A program made the position numbers and the translations under genes. Of a DNA stretch of 64,000 nucleotides, positions 33,622 through 41,576 are shown one piece after another (position 1 is the first letter of the stretch; each line of letters begins with the position of its first letter). Source of the stretch: Streptomyces asoensis. Lineage in GTDB: Bacteria; Actinomycetota; Actinomycetes; Streptomycetales; Streptomycetaceae. The notes beneath the pieces are model-generated. The model saw only the letters and a program-made list of their open reading frames with translations, ran no database searches and was not told where the DNA came from. The DNA is taken from the NCBI RefSeq assembly GCF_013085465.1, contig NZ_CP049838.1, positions 1,860,001-1,924,000 of the forward strand, written 5' to 3'.

Positions 33622-34413
33622 CTAGGGTTCCGGCCGGGCCAACGCGGCCGCCGTCTCCTCGTCCAGTTCCGACAGCGCGACCAGCTGGTCCGAGGTGACC
33701 CCGTCCGGGATCGGCACCGGCGCCGGGGTGCGCAGCGGCGGCTGCCAGCCCTCGGCGGGCGTCCAGCGCCGTACGACCTTGGCGGGCGCCCCCGCGACGA
33801 CGCTGTGGTCGGGCACCGTGCCGCGCACCACCGCACCGGCCGCGACGACGACGTTCCGTCCGATCCGCGCGCCCGGCAGGATCACGGCCCCCGTGCCGAT
33901 CCAGCACCCCGGGCCGATCTCCACGGGCTCCATGCGGGGCCACTGCTTGCCGATGGGCTCGTGCGGATCGTCGTAGGAGTGGTTCGTGGACGTGACGTAG
34001 ACATACGGACCGAAGTAGCAGTCGCTGCCGATGGTGACCGTGGTGTCGGCGATGACATGGCTGCCCCGGCCGAGCACCACGCCGTCGCCGAGACGCAGGA
34101 TCGGGTCGGGGCCGAGATCCAGGTCGGGCATCAGACCGGCGGTCAGGGTGACCTGTTCACCGACGATGCAGTGCGCGCCGAGGTGGATCCAGGGCTCCCC
34201 GAAGACCGTGCCGAGCGGGAAGGCGAGCCGGGTGGCCGGGCCGATCGAGCCGAAGCGGAAACGTCCGGGGTGCTCTGCCGTGACGGAGCCCGTGCGCTGC
34301 ACCCACGCCCAGCCCGAGTGGACGGCGCGCTGCACCAGTCGGCGCCGCCATGACGAGAACGTGTTCCAGGGCTTCGGCACCCGCTCACCGTACTCAGCGC
34401 GCGGTGCGGCCAT
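33622..34413 (-). CDS. Hexapeptide-repeat O-acyltransferase
   Basis: 263 residues. Left-handed beta-helix repeats across about residues 70-215 (GDGVVLGRGSHVIADTTVTIGSDCYFGPYVYVTSTNHSYDDPHEPIGKQWP, then VEIGPGCWIGTGAVILPGARIGRNVVVAAGAVVRGTVPDHSVVAGAPAKVVRRW). The H in TNHSYDD matches the catalytic histidine of maltose/galactoside acetyltransferases. A C-terminal tail of about 40 residues is unusual. Acceptor unknown. Confidence 0.87.
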   Translation of the reverse strand: MAAPRAEYGERVPKPWNTFSSWRRRLVQRAVHSGWAWVQRTGSVTAEHPGRFRFGSIGPATRLAFPLGTVFGEPWIHLGAHCIVGEQVTLTAGLMPDLDLGPDPILRLGDGVVLGRGSHVIADTTVTIGSDCYFGPYVYVTSTNHSYDDPHEPIGKQWPRMEPVEIGPGCWIGTGAVILPGARIGRNVVVAAGAVVRGTVPDHSVVAGAPAKVVRRWTPAEGWQPPLRTPAPVPIPDGVTSDQLVALSELDEETAAALARPEP

Positions 34414-34489
34414 ACGCCCACAGCCCTGTGATCTTCGCCCCACCGGGTGGCGTACCGTGCGGTGGGACGACCGACACGAGGAGACGGTG

Positions 34490-35017
34490 ATGACGCACAA
34501 GGCGCTGATCGTGGGCATCGGCGGCAGGGAACCGAAGATCGACGCCGAGGCGTTCGTGGCGCCGACGGCCTCGGTGATCGGGGACGTGACGCTGGAGGCG
34601 GGCGCGAGCGTCTGGTACGGGGCCGTCGTGCGGGGCGACGTGGAGCGGATCACCGTCCGGGCGAGCGCCAACATCCAGGACAACGTGACGCTGCACGCCG
34701 ACCCCGGCTTCCCCGTGACGATCGGCGAGCGGGTGTCCGTCGGCCACAACGCCGTGGTGCACGGGGCGACGGTCGGGGACGACTGCCTCATCGGGATGGG
34801 GGCGACCGTGCTCAACGGGGCGGTGATCGGGGCGGGTTCGCTGGTCGCCGCGCAGGCGCTCGTGCCCCAGGGGATGGAGGTCCCGCCGGGATCGCTGGTC
34901 GCGGGGGTACCGGCCAAGGTCAGGCGGGAGTTGACCGAGGAGGAGCGGCAGGGTGTGACCCTGAACGGCACGCTGTACGCGGACCTGGCCAAGGCCCACG
35001 GGAAGGTGCACGAGTAG
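34490..35017 (+). CDS. Gamma-carbonic anhydrase family protein
   Basis: 175 residues, left-handed beta-helix: VIGDVTLEAGASVWYGAVVRGDVERITVRASANIQDNVTLHADPGFPVTIGERVSVGHNAVVHGATVGDDCLIGMGATV. The three zinc histidines of the gamma class are placed as HAD, GHNAVVHG. GAGGAG 6 nt before ATG 34490. Many family members have no proven carbonic anhydrase activity. Divergent from another beta-helix enzyme. Confidence 0.9.
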   Translation: MTHKALIVGIGGREPKIDAEAFVAPTASVIGDVTLEAGASVWYGAVVRGDVERITVRASANIQDNVTLHADPGFPVTIGERVSVGHNAVVHGATVGDDCLIGMGATVLNGAVIGAGSLVAAQALVPQGMEVPPGSLVAGVPAKVRRELTEEERQGVTLNGTLYADLAKAHGKVHE

Positions 35018-35028
35018 GGCGGCCCCGC

Positions 35029-35682
35029 CTACTCGGCGGCGGCGGGCACGGTCTCCGCTTCGGCCTCTCCTGAAGCGCTCTGCATCTTCTTCGCCTTGCG
35101 CTTGAGGATCAGCATCGACGTCAGGCCGATCAGCACCGCGAGCACCAGGCCCAGGTACGAGAACTTCTTCAGCCAGGACTCCGCCACGACACCCACGTAG
35201 TAGATGACCGCCGTCGTGCCGCCCGCCCAGACGATGCCGCCGAGGACGTTGGCGACGAGGAACTTCCAGTACGGCATGTGCAGCACGCCCGCGAGCGGGC
35301 CGGCGAAGATACGCAGCAGGGCGACGAAACGGCCGAAGAAGACGGCCCACATGCCCCACTTCTCGAAGGACCGCTCGGCGGTGGCGATATGCCCCTCGCC
35401 GAAGTGCCTGGGGAACTTCCCGCCGAGCCAGGCGAGCAGTGGACGTCCGCCCTTGCGGCCGATGGCGTAGCCGATGGAGTCGCCGATCACGGCGCCCGCG
35501 GTGGCGCACGCGCCGAGGACGACGGGGTTGATACCGCCGTGCTGGGACGACAGCAGCGCGGCCGAGACCAGGACGATCTCACCCGGCAGCGGGATGCCGA
35601 GGCTCTCGAGTCCGATGACCAGCCCGACCAGGGCGTAGACGGCGGCCGCGGGCACCGTGTCGAGCCATTCCTGCACGTGCAC
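35029..35682 (-). CDS. DedA-family membrane protein
   Basis: 217 residues. DedA/VTT motifs: GLESLGIPLPGEIVLVSAALL, the re-entrant region GDSIGYAIGRKGG and FFGRFVALLRIFAGPLAGVLHMPYWKFL with its essential acidic/arginine residues. GTG 35682 with GGAGGA 7 nt upstream. DedA proteins act in membrane lipid (undecaprenyl phosphate or phospholipid) translocation and proton-motive-force upkeep. Lys-rich and Ala/Glu-rich C-terminus. Convergent with the gamma-CA gene. Confidence 0.92.
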   Translation of the reverse strand: MHVQEWLDTVPAAAVYALVGLVIGLESLGIPLPGEIVLVSAALLSSQHGGINPVVLGACATAGAVIGDSIGYAIGRKGGRPLLAWLGGKFPRHFGEGHIATAERSFEKWGMWAVFFGRFVALLRIFAGPLAGVLHMPYWKFLVANVLGGIVWAGGTTAVIYYVGVVAESWLKKFSYLGLVLAVLIGLTSMLILKRKAKKMQSASGEAEAETVPAAAE

Positions 35683-35763
35683 CGCGGGTTCCTCCCGTTT
35701 GACGTCCCTGGGCAGCCTTGCCTCTTCGGGAAGCCTACCGGGTCGGCCGGACCCGGCCCGTCG

Positions 35764-35787
35764 CGTGGTGTAGCCCGCTACACCACG
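35764..35787. promoter_or_regulatory. Long inverted repeat in divergent gap
   Basis: CGTGGTGTAG-CCCG-CTACACCACG, perfect 10-bp arms with a 4-nt loop, between the divergent dedA and lipoprotein genes (82 bp and 99 bp from the starts). Operator or hairpin; no regulator gene is adjacent. Confidence 0.6.
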
Positions 35788-35885
35788 GATCCGGGGGTGG
35801 GGTCCCTCGTGACGACGGCGCCGCCACGTGATCGTGGTGGAGGAAGAAGACACCGTGCCCCCAACGTTCCTGAAGGGACCCCGCC

Positions 35886-36299
35886 ATGGCCGTGAACCGC
35901 CGACGCGGACGCCGTACTGCCGTCATCGCCACCGCCGCGGCAGCCTTCGTGCTGACCGCCGGCCTGCTCACCGGCTGCGAGTTCGACGACTCCGTCGACT
36001 GCCTCTCGAACGCCGACGACATCACGGACAGCATCACGGCGATCAACAAGGCCGGAGCCGAGGCCATCGAGGATCCGACGAGGACGGAGGACTCCATCGA
36101 CACCATCGAGAAGAACCTGGACAAGATCAACGACAAGTCGGACGACAGCTCGTCCGACGACAGCAAGGTCGACAAGGCGGTCGACAACCTCCAGCAGGCC
36201 GTCGAGGACTACAACCAGGACATCCTCGACGGCGACCGGCCCGACTCCGCCGAGATCGACAAGGCGGCCTCGGAGTTGAGGGACGTCTGCACCTCGTAG
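35886..36299 (+). CDS. Small acidic lipoprotein of unknown function
   Basis: 137 residues. Arg-rich n-region, hydrophobic stretch and lipobox LLTGC (Cys at residue 31). The mature part is acidic, helical and Asp/Ser/Lys-rich (IEKNLDKINDKSDDSSSDDSKVDKAVDNLQQAVEDYNQDIL), probably one long helix pair, with cysteines near each end (SVDCLSN and RDVCTS) that could pair. No family recognised. Followed by a 13-bp terminator hairpin. Confidence 0.8.
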   Translation: MAVNRRRGRRTAVIATAAAAFVLTAGLLTGCEFDDSVDCLSNADDITDSITAINKAGAEAIEDPTRTEDSIDTIEKNLDKINDKSDDSSSDDSKVDKAVDNLQQAVEDYNQDILDGDRPDSAEIDKAASELRDVCTS

Positions 36300-36343
36300 C
36301 CGGTCGGTGCGGCCAGTCGGTCATCTCGGCGAGAAGTGAAGAA

Positions 36344-36382
36344 GGAAGGAGGGGCCACTCCCCTCGGGCGGCCCCTCCTTCC
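36344..36382. terminator. Bidirectional terminator hairpin
   Basis: 13-bp perfect stem GGAAGGAGGGGCC / GGCCCCTCCTTCC, 13-nt loop, between the convergent lipoprotein and lectin-fusion genes. Confidence 0.85.
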
Positions 36383-36392
36383 GGTTCCCGGC

Positions 36393-38303
36393 TCAGTGAC
36401 CGAGGACCCCGGTCACGTCCGCGACGACGTTGCCCAGCGCGTCGGACACCTCGGCGGGCGCCGGGAGCGCGTCAAGGAGCGTCGCGGGGACCGGCGGCGC
36501 GGCCGGGCCGGCCGGCGGGTCGCAACACTGCACCTGGGCGACCCTCGTCTCGAACTCCGGCGCGGCCGGAGCCGTTTCGGCGGGCCCCGGTGCGGTGTCC
36601 GGGGCGAGGGGCCGGTCACCGCGCGGCGCCGGGAGGTCCGGGGAGCCGGGTGTGCCCGGACCGGGCGGCTCCGGCGTACTCCGCGGCTCCGGACCGGGCG
36701 CCCCCGGCGCCGCCCCGGCCGTGTCGAACACCCACCGCTGTCCGCCGGAACCGTCCCGCTCGGTGACGACGACGGCCGCTCCCGACGTGCCTGCGGCGCG
36801 CGCGACGACCAGCCCGTCGTCCCGCCGCAGCAGGAGTTCCCCGCGGACGGTCAGGTCGAAGAACGTCTCACCGGCGTGCACCAGACAGCTGACCAGGGCG
36901 GTCGTCCGGCGGCCGGGGTCCGCGGCCAGGCAGAGCGTCGGGTCGGCCGCGCTGCGCAGCAGCCCGTCGTCCTGGTACGACCACTGCTGGGACGCGGCCT
37001 GTGAGCACTCCGCGAGGACGATCCCCGCACCGGGCCGGGCCAGGCCGCGAGCGGCGTCGAGGCAGAGCTGCGTGTCCGGGCTGCGCAGCCTGCCGTGCGC
37101 GACCTCGGCGGACCGGGACGCGGAGGCGGCCGACGGGGATCCGGAGGGCGAGGGGTCGTCGGAGCCGCCGGGCAGACCCCGTGCGCCGGTGGCCGGGGTG
37201 CCGGTCCCGCCGGCGGGTGCGCCCCAGGTGGCCCCGGGGGCGGGGACACCGTTGTCGTCGGACCAGCCCTTGGCCACGAAGACGGTCGCGATCAGCGCGA
37301 GCGAGGTCAGACCCACGCCCACCAGGACGGCCTTGGGCCGCCGGCCCGGCAGGTCGAGCAGTCCCGCCGAGGTGGTGCGGTGCCGGCCGCCTGCGACGGG
37401 CGGGCGCTGCGCGGCGGGCCCGGCCGGCACCGCGGGCCCGGCCGACGCGTCGGCGGAGGCCGGGCGTCCGGGACGCGAGTCGAGGTAGCGGCGGGCGCCC
37501 CAGCCCAGCACGGTCTCGGCGAGCAGCACATCGAGGCCGTCGTCGAAATGGCTGAGCTGTTCGGCGGCGTGCCGGCAGAAGCGGCAGTGCGCGAGATGCT
37601 GCCGGACATCGGGCAGCAGGGTTCCGCCGCGGCGCAGCGGAATGTCGAGGAGACGGTTGTAGAAGCGGCATTCGCTCGTCGGCGCGAGTTCCCGGTGCGC
37701 GCGTACACAGCCCGCCCGGAATTGTTCCCTCGCCTGTTCCAGGGCGGCTGCCGCGGAGAGGGCGTCCACGCCCGACAGACCGGCCGGTACGGATATGGGT
37801 TCCGCCTCCACCTCCGTGTGCCACAACAGGCATTGGGAGGCGGCCGGGAGCAACTGGAAAGACCGCTCGGCGAGTTGCCGCCTTTCGGCGGTCACCGCCC
37901 GCGCGGCACGCAGTCCGCGGCCGCCGACGGTTTTCCGCAGCTCCGGCAGAACGTCGGCCACGCCCTCGGCGCCGGCCCATTTCCGGACCGTCTCCCGTAC
38001 GGCGACGAGGAGTTGGGGACGCAGGGCGCCGCCGGTGCGCCCGTCCGCGAGCCGGCCCAGCACCTCGTGGAACGCGGCGGCGGCCACGAGCCGCGCCGTG
38101 TCCTCGGTACCGGCCAGGCAGACGGTCGCGTAGTCGTGGGCCGCCCGCCAGTGGCGGGCGAACAGCAGGGCGACCGCGCCGGCACGTCCGTCGTCACCGG
38201 CGGGCCGGTCGGCCAGCCGGGCGGCGAGTTGGGGGTCGGAATCCCCGGGGATCCAGCCGGGGCGGGGCGGGTAGGGCGGGCGTGGGGGGTTGGGGGATTG
38301 CAC
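36393..38303 (-). CDS. Sigma-like / zinc anti-sigma-like / ricin-lectin membrane fusion
   Basis: 636 residues. Residues about 40-90 (AVALLFARHWRAAHDYATVCLAGTEDTARLVAAAAFHEVLGRL) resemble sigma region 2. Residues about 148-205 (FQLLPAASQCLLWHTEVEAEPI...ALEQAREQFRAGCVRAH) resemble region 4. Then comes HxxxCxxC (His236, Cys240, Cys243 in QHLAHCRFC), the zinc anti-sigma signature. One membrane helix at about 324-346 is followed by a ricin B-type beta-trefoil (about 400-530, LCLDAARG...QQWSYQDDGLLRSAADPTLCLA) and a Pro-rich tail. Known of families: ricin modules bind sugars and ZAS domains bind sigma factors. Inferred: an envelope glycan sensor with cytosolic regulatory part. GTG 38303 has GGAAGGA upstream; an earlier ATG (about 38378) is in frame. 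Confidence 0.78.
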   Translation of the reverse strand: MQSPNPPRPPYPPRPGWIPGDSDPQLAARLADRPAGDDGRAGAVALLFARHWRAAHDYATVCLAGTEDTARLVAAAAFHEVLGRLADGRTGGALRPQLLVAVRETVRKWAGAEGVADVLPELRKTVGGRGLRAARAVTAERRQLAERSFQLLPAASQCLLWHTEVEAEPISVPAGLSGVDALSAAAALEQAREQFRAGCVRAHRELAPTSECRFYNRLLDIPLRRGGTLLPDVRQHLAHCRFCRHAAEQLSHFDDGLDVLLAETVLGWGARRYLDSRPGRPASADASAGPAVPAGPAAQRPPVAGGRHRTTSAGLLDLPGRRPKAVLVGVGLTSLALIATVFVAKGWSDDNGVPAPGATWGAPAGGTGTPATGARGLPGGSDDPSPSGSPSAASASRSAEVAHGRLRSPDTQLCLDAARGLARPGAGIVLAECSQAASQQWSYQDDGLLRSAADPTLCLAADPGRRTTALVSCLVHAGETFFDLTVRGELLLRRDDGLVVARAAGTSGAAVVVTERDGSGGQRWVFDTAGAAPGAPGPEPRSTPEPPGPGTPGSPDLPAPRGDRPLAPDTAPGPAETAPAAPEFETRVAQVQCCDPPAGPAAPPVPATLLDALPAPAEVSDALGNVVADVTGVLGH

Positions 38304-38382
38304 GGAACCATTTCCTTCCAAGCCGACGAACGGCACGGAAAAGCACGGTGTCGGAAAGCAGGTGCCCGATTGGTGCATACCT

Positions 38383-38409
38383 TTGGCCTGACCAGGCACG
38401 TTGGCCTGA
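38383..38409. repeat. Direct repeat TTGGCCTGA in divergent gap
   Basis: TTGGCCTGA at 38383-38391 and 38401-38409, 18 nt apart, between the lectin-fusion start and the small ORF at 38475. Spacing near two helical turns suggests an activator or operator site. Confidence 0.4.
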
Positions 38410-38474
38410 TCCGGCCCATCCGTAAGGGGAGGCTCACCTTCGCACACGCGCCTCACAGGAAACAAGGAGTTCGA

Positions 38475-38624
38475 GTGACCCAAGTTCAAAGCGCGGGAAT
38501 TTCAGATAAGTTACCGGCGGTAGCCGTACCCGCATTCGAAAAAGCGCCCGGATCCACAGACTCAACTTGTGTAAGCGCAAAGCCGGATGACACACCGAAT
38601 CTCCAACTTCCGGCCCCGGCATGA
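38475..38624 (+). CDS. Candidate 49-residue small ORF with a TTA codon
   Basis: GTG at 38475 is preceded 5 nt upstream by AAGGAG, one of the best ribosome sites in the window. The frame runs 49 codons (VTQVQSAGISDKLPAVAVPAFEKAP...LQLPAPA) and contains a TTA leucine codon, the hallmark of bldA-dependent genes. Against it: third-codon GC is low (about half), unlike normal Streptomyces genes. The peptide is Pro/Ala/Ser-rich with a single Cys (STDSTC). It is 77 bp upstream of galU, so it could be a leader peptide or a small secreted or modified peptide. Not recognised. Confidence 0.35.
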   Translation: MTQVQSAGISDKLPAVAVPAFEKAPGSTDSTCVSAKPDDTPNLQLPAPA

Positions 38625-38701
38625 CCCGCGCTCCGGCGCAGGGGCGGCCCACAGGAATCTCAGAGGTGACTCCCGGGGTACTCCCATCCCCGTGGGACAC
38701 C

Positions 38702-39640
38702 ATGATCCGTATGAGCGCCCCCCACTCCGCACCCAGTGTTCGCAAAGCGGTCGTCCCGGCCGCCGGACTCGGTACCCGCTTCCTGCCCGCCACCAAGGCG
38801 ACGCCGAAGGAGATGCTGCCAGTGGTCGACAAGCCGGCCATCCAGTACGTCGTCGAGGAGGCGGCCGCCGCGGGTCTGGACGACGTCCTGATGGTCACGG
38901 GCCGGCACAAGCGGGCCATCGAGGACCACTTCGACCACGCCTTCGAACTCGAGCAGGCGCTCGCCGCCAAGGGGGACACCGTCCGGCTGGACGCGGTGCG
39001 CGATCCGGCCCGGCTCGCCGACATCCACCACATCCGGCAGGGCGACCCGCTCGGGCTCGGTCACGCGGTGCTCTGCGCCCGCAACCACGTCGGCGACCAG
39101 CCGTTCGCGGTGCTGCTCGGCGACGACCTCATCGACCCGCGGGAGACGCTGCTCAGCAGGATGCTCGAGATCCGCGACCGGTACGCCGGCAGCGTCGTCG
39201 CCCTGATGGAGGTCCCGCCGGAGCAGGTCCACCTCTACGGCTGCGCGGCCGTGGAGCCGTCCGGCGAGGACGGGGTGGTGCGCGTCACCGGTCTGGTGGA
39301 GAAGCCCGCGCGCGAGGACGCGCCCAGCCGGTACGCGGTCATCGGACGGTACGTCCTCGACCCGGCCGTCTTCGACGTCCTGGAGCGCACCGCACCAGGC
39401 CGCGGCGGTGAGATCCAGCTCACCGACGCCCTCCAGGAACTCGCCGCGGGCGGCACGGTGCACGGTGTGATCTTCTCGGGCCGCCGCTACGACACGGGCG
39501 ACAAGGCGGACTATCTGCGCACGGTCGTCCGCCTGGCCTGCGACCGGCCCGATCTCGGGCCGGAGTTCGTCGCCTGGCTGAAGGAGTTCGTGGCGGGCCT
39601 GGAGGACGGCGACGCGGACCGGGAGCGGCCGGCGGCCTGA
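38702..39640 (+). CDS. galU: UTP-glucose-1-phosphate uridylyltransferase
   Basis: 312 residues. Nucleotidyltransferase motif AVVPAAGLGTRFLPATKATPKEMLPVVDKPAIQYVVEEA, catalytic region RQGDPLGLGHAVLCA, ALLGDDLID-type loop VLLGDDLIDPRETLL, and C-terminal EIQLTDALQELA...RRYDTGDKADYLR. Makes UDP-glucose for cell-wall and exopolysaccharide synthesis. ATG 38711 three codons later is an alternative start; neither has a ribosome site. Streptomyces often carry more than one galU-like gene, so this may not be the housekeeping copy. Confidence 0.92.
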   Translation: MIRMSAPHSAPSVRKAVVPAAGLGTRFLPATKATPKEMLPVVDKPAIQYVVEEAAAAGLDDVLMVTGRHKRAIEDHFDHAFELEQALAAKGDTVRLDAVRDPARLADIHHIRQGDPLGLGHAVLCARNHVGDQPFAVLLGDDLIDPRETLLSRMLEIRDRYAGSVVALMEVPPEQVHLYGCAAVEPSGEDGVVRVTGLVEKPAREDAPSRYAVIGRYVLDPAVFDVLERTAPGRGGEIQLTDALQELAAGGTVHGVIFSGRRYDTGDKADYLRTVVRLACDRPDLGPEFVAWLKEFVAGLEDGDADRERPAA

Positions 39641-39667
39641 CCGGCGCGTGGCGGACGGTGCCACAGG

Positions 39668-39694
39668 GGCCCCGGTGTCGCCGCGACCGGGGCC
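39668..39694. terminator. Bidirectional terminator hairpin
   Basis: 9-bp perfect stem GGCCCCGGT / ACCGGGGCC, 9-nt loop, between convergent galU and thioesterase genes. Confidence 0.7.
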
Positions 39695-39731
39695 GTCGTC
39701 CTCGTAGGGCGCCGCTCGGCCGATCGGCCGA

Positions 39732-40184
39732 TCAGCTGTTGGGACGCAGGGTCCAGGTCACCGTCATCTCGCCGGTGACGGCCCCGTCGGCGCGGCGGAT
39801 CTCGATCGCGACCGGGAACTCGGGCCGCTCCCCCGCGTCGAGCTGCGCGACGACCTCGACGGCCGGGCGGCCCAGCGTGGCGGTGGCGGTGACCGCCCCC
39901 ATGGCCAGCTTGCGGTACGCGATCTCGGCGCCGACGGCGAGCGGAACGGCACGGGAGAGCTGGTCGCCGAACGCGGCGAGGACGATCGCACCGCTGGCGG
40001 ACTCGCCGAGCGTGAACATCGCCCCGGCGTGCGGCCCGCCCACGTGGTTGTGGAACTCACTCTGGTCGGGCAGGGCGACCACGGCCTTCTCCGGACCGGC
40101 CTCGAGGAACTCGAGGTTCAGGGTCCGGGCCATGGGCACCGTGGCGGCGAGCATCTCGCCGATGGACATCTGGTCTGCGCTCAT
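39732..40184 (-). CDS. PaaI/DUF4442-type hotdog thioesterase
   Basis: 150 residues, single hotdog fold: EFHNHVGGPHAGAMFTLGESASGAIVLAAFGD contains the HxGxxxxxGE-like catalytic segment. YRKLAMGAVTATATLGRPAVEVVAQLDAGERPEFPVAIEIRRADGAVTGEMTVTWTLR forms the beta-sheet. Predicted acyl-CoA thioesterase of unknown substrate. ATG 40184 has no ribosome site, and a TAACAT-like -10 just upstream fits a leaderless message. Confidence 0.85.
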   Translation of the reverse strand: MSADQMSIGEMLAATVPMARTLNLEFLEAGPEKAVVALPDQSEFHNHVGGPHAGAMFTLGESASGAIVLAAFGDQLSRAVPLAVGAEIAYRKLAMGAVTATATLGRPAVEVVAQLDAGERPEFPVAIEIRRADGAVTGEMTVTWTLRPNS

Positions 40185-40416
40185 GACCACGATGTTACCT
40201 GTGAGTAGCTTCGGCTGGCCAGACCGGCGTGCCGATCGCCGTACGACCTCGCGGTCCTCCGGCGCCGTGGGGGCCGCCGACGAGGTCCCGGATGCCGCAA
40301 TCCGGAAGTTCAGGGGCACAGTTCGCGTGTTTCAGCCCTCCGCGTCCTGATTCGGTACGTCCCTGACAAGGGGCGGTGACCGAATCGTGTCCCGGACGGC
40401 ACTAGGGTTTCTGGCC

Positions 40417-41463
40417 ATGTGGCCAGGACAGCAGCCGCCCGGGGGAGAGCAGAACCCGCAGGCGCAGAACAATCCGTACCAGCAGCCGGGATACCAGCAG
40501 CCGAATCCGTATCAGCAGCCCGGCTACCAGCAACAGCCCGACCAGCAGCCCAACCCCTACGCGCAGCAACCGCAGTGGGGCGCCCCGTCGCCCGCCGGCG
40601 CGCCCACGCCGCCGCCCGGCGGAGGCGGCGGAGGCGGCAACCGGACGAAGCTGATCGCCGTCGTCGCGGCCTCGGCCGTCGTCGTGGCCGCCGGTGTCAC
40701 CGGGTTCCTGGTGCTGGGCGGCGACGATGACGACCGGGTCGACGCGAGCAAGGGCAGCGCGAGCCCCACGGTCTCCACGTCCGGATCCGCCTCGGCTTCC
40801 GGCTCCTCCTCGACGGGCACGGACGACAACCCGCGCAGCAACGAGACCGCGAAGGCGACCATCGCCGGCTGGAAGGTCGTGGTGAACCCCAAGTGGGGCA
40901 TCGCCTTCGACGTGCCGGCGGACTGGGAGGTCCAGTCGCCGGGGCTCAGCCAGGGCTTCGAGTGGGAGGACAAGGAGCAGTCCGACGGCTACGACCAGAT
41001 CCTTCAGGGGGGCACGGCCGAGTTCAAGTCGAAGTGGTGCTCCACGGACGCCGACAAGGACGGCAAGACCGACGACACCCCGCTCGCCGTGGTCGGCAGC
41101 AAGGGCGCCGAAGGCGCCAAGAACACCGACGAGATCGCCATCAACACGCCCGCCTGGTGGGTCTTCGGCGGCTACACCGAGCCGGACAAGAAGAGCCTGA
41201 CCTTCGACAAGAAGGCCACCGCCTTCACGACCGCCTCCGGGATCGTGGGCAGCTACGCCTGGGCCCAGTCGACGAACACGCCCCAGAAGGGCAAGTGCGA
41301 CAGCGACGGCAAGGCGATCACGTTCGGCTTCAAGAACTCCAACGGCGACTACGTGTCGTGGAACCTGTACGGGGCCAAGGGCGTGAAGGACGAACTCCCG
41401 AAGGCCACGATCATGCAGATCCTCAGCACCGTACGGCTGAACGGGACACCGACGCAGAACTAG
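40417..41463 (+). CDS. Pro/Gln/Tyr-rich single-pass membrane protein
   Basis: 348 residues. N-terminal 65 residues are Q/P/Y/N-rich with repeated PYQQPGYQQ. A glycine run and one membrane helix (about 77-98) follow, then a Ser/Thr-rich linker and an extracellular domain (about 140-345) with Trp-rich segments and four cysteines that could pair. A TAGGGT -10 ends 7 nt before ATG 40417, indicating a leaderless message. This is a common Streptomyces surface-protein layout; no enzyme motif found. Confidence 0.82.
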   Translation: MWPGQQPPGGEQNPQAQNNPYQQPGYQQPNPYQQPGYQQQPDQQPNPYAQQPQWGAPSPAGAPTPPPGGGGGGGNRTKLIAVVAASAVVVAAGVTGFLVLGGDDDDRVDASKGSASPTVSTSGSASASGSSSTGTDDNPRSNETAKATIAGWKVVVNPKWGIAFDVPADWEVQSPGLSQGFEWEDKEQSDGYDQILQGGTAEFKSKWCSTDADKDGKTDDTPLAVVGSKGAEGAKNTDEIAINTPAWWVFGGYTEPDKKSLTFDKKATAFTTASGIVGSYAWAQSTNTPQKGKCDSDGKAITFGFKNSNGDYVSWNLYGAKGVKDELPKATIMQILSTVRLNGTPTQN

Positions 41464-41576
41464 CCGCGACCGGATCACCGGCCGCGCACCGCGGAACCCC
41501 CGCGAGGACAGCCGGCCGGTGACCGGTCCGGCGGTTCTCGGCGGGGCGCTCGCGCCGCTGTGGCGGTACCCGCCGC

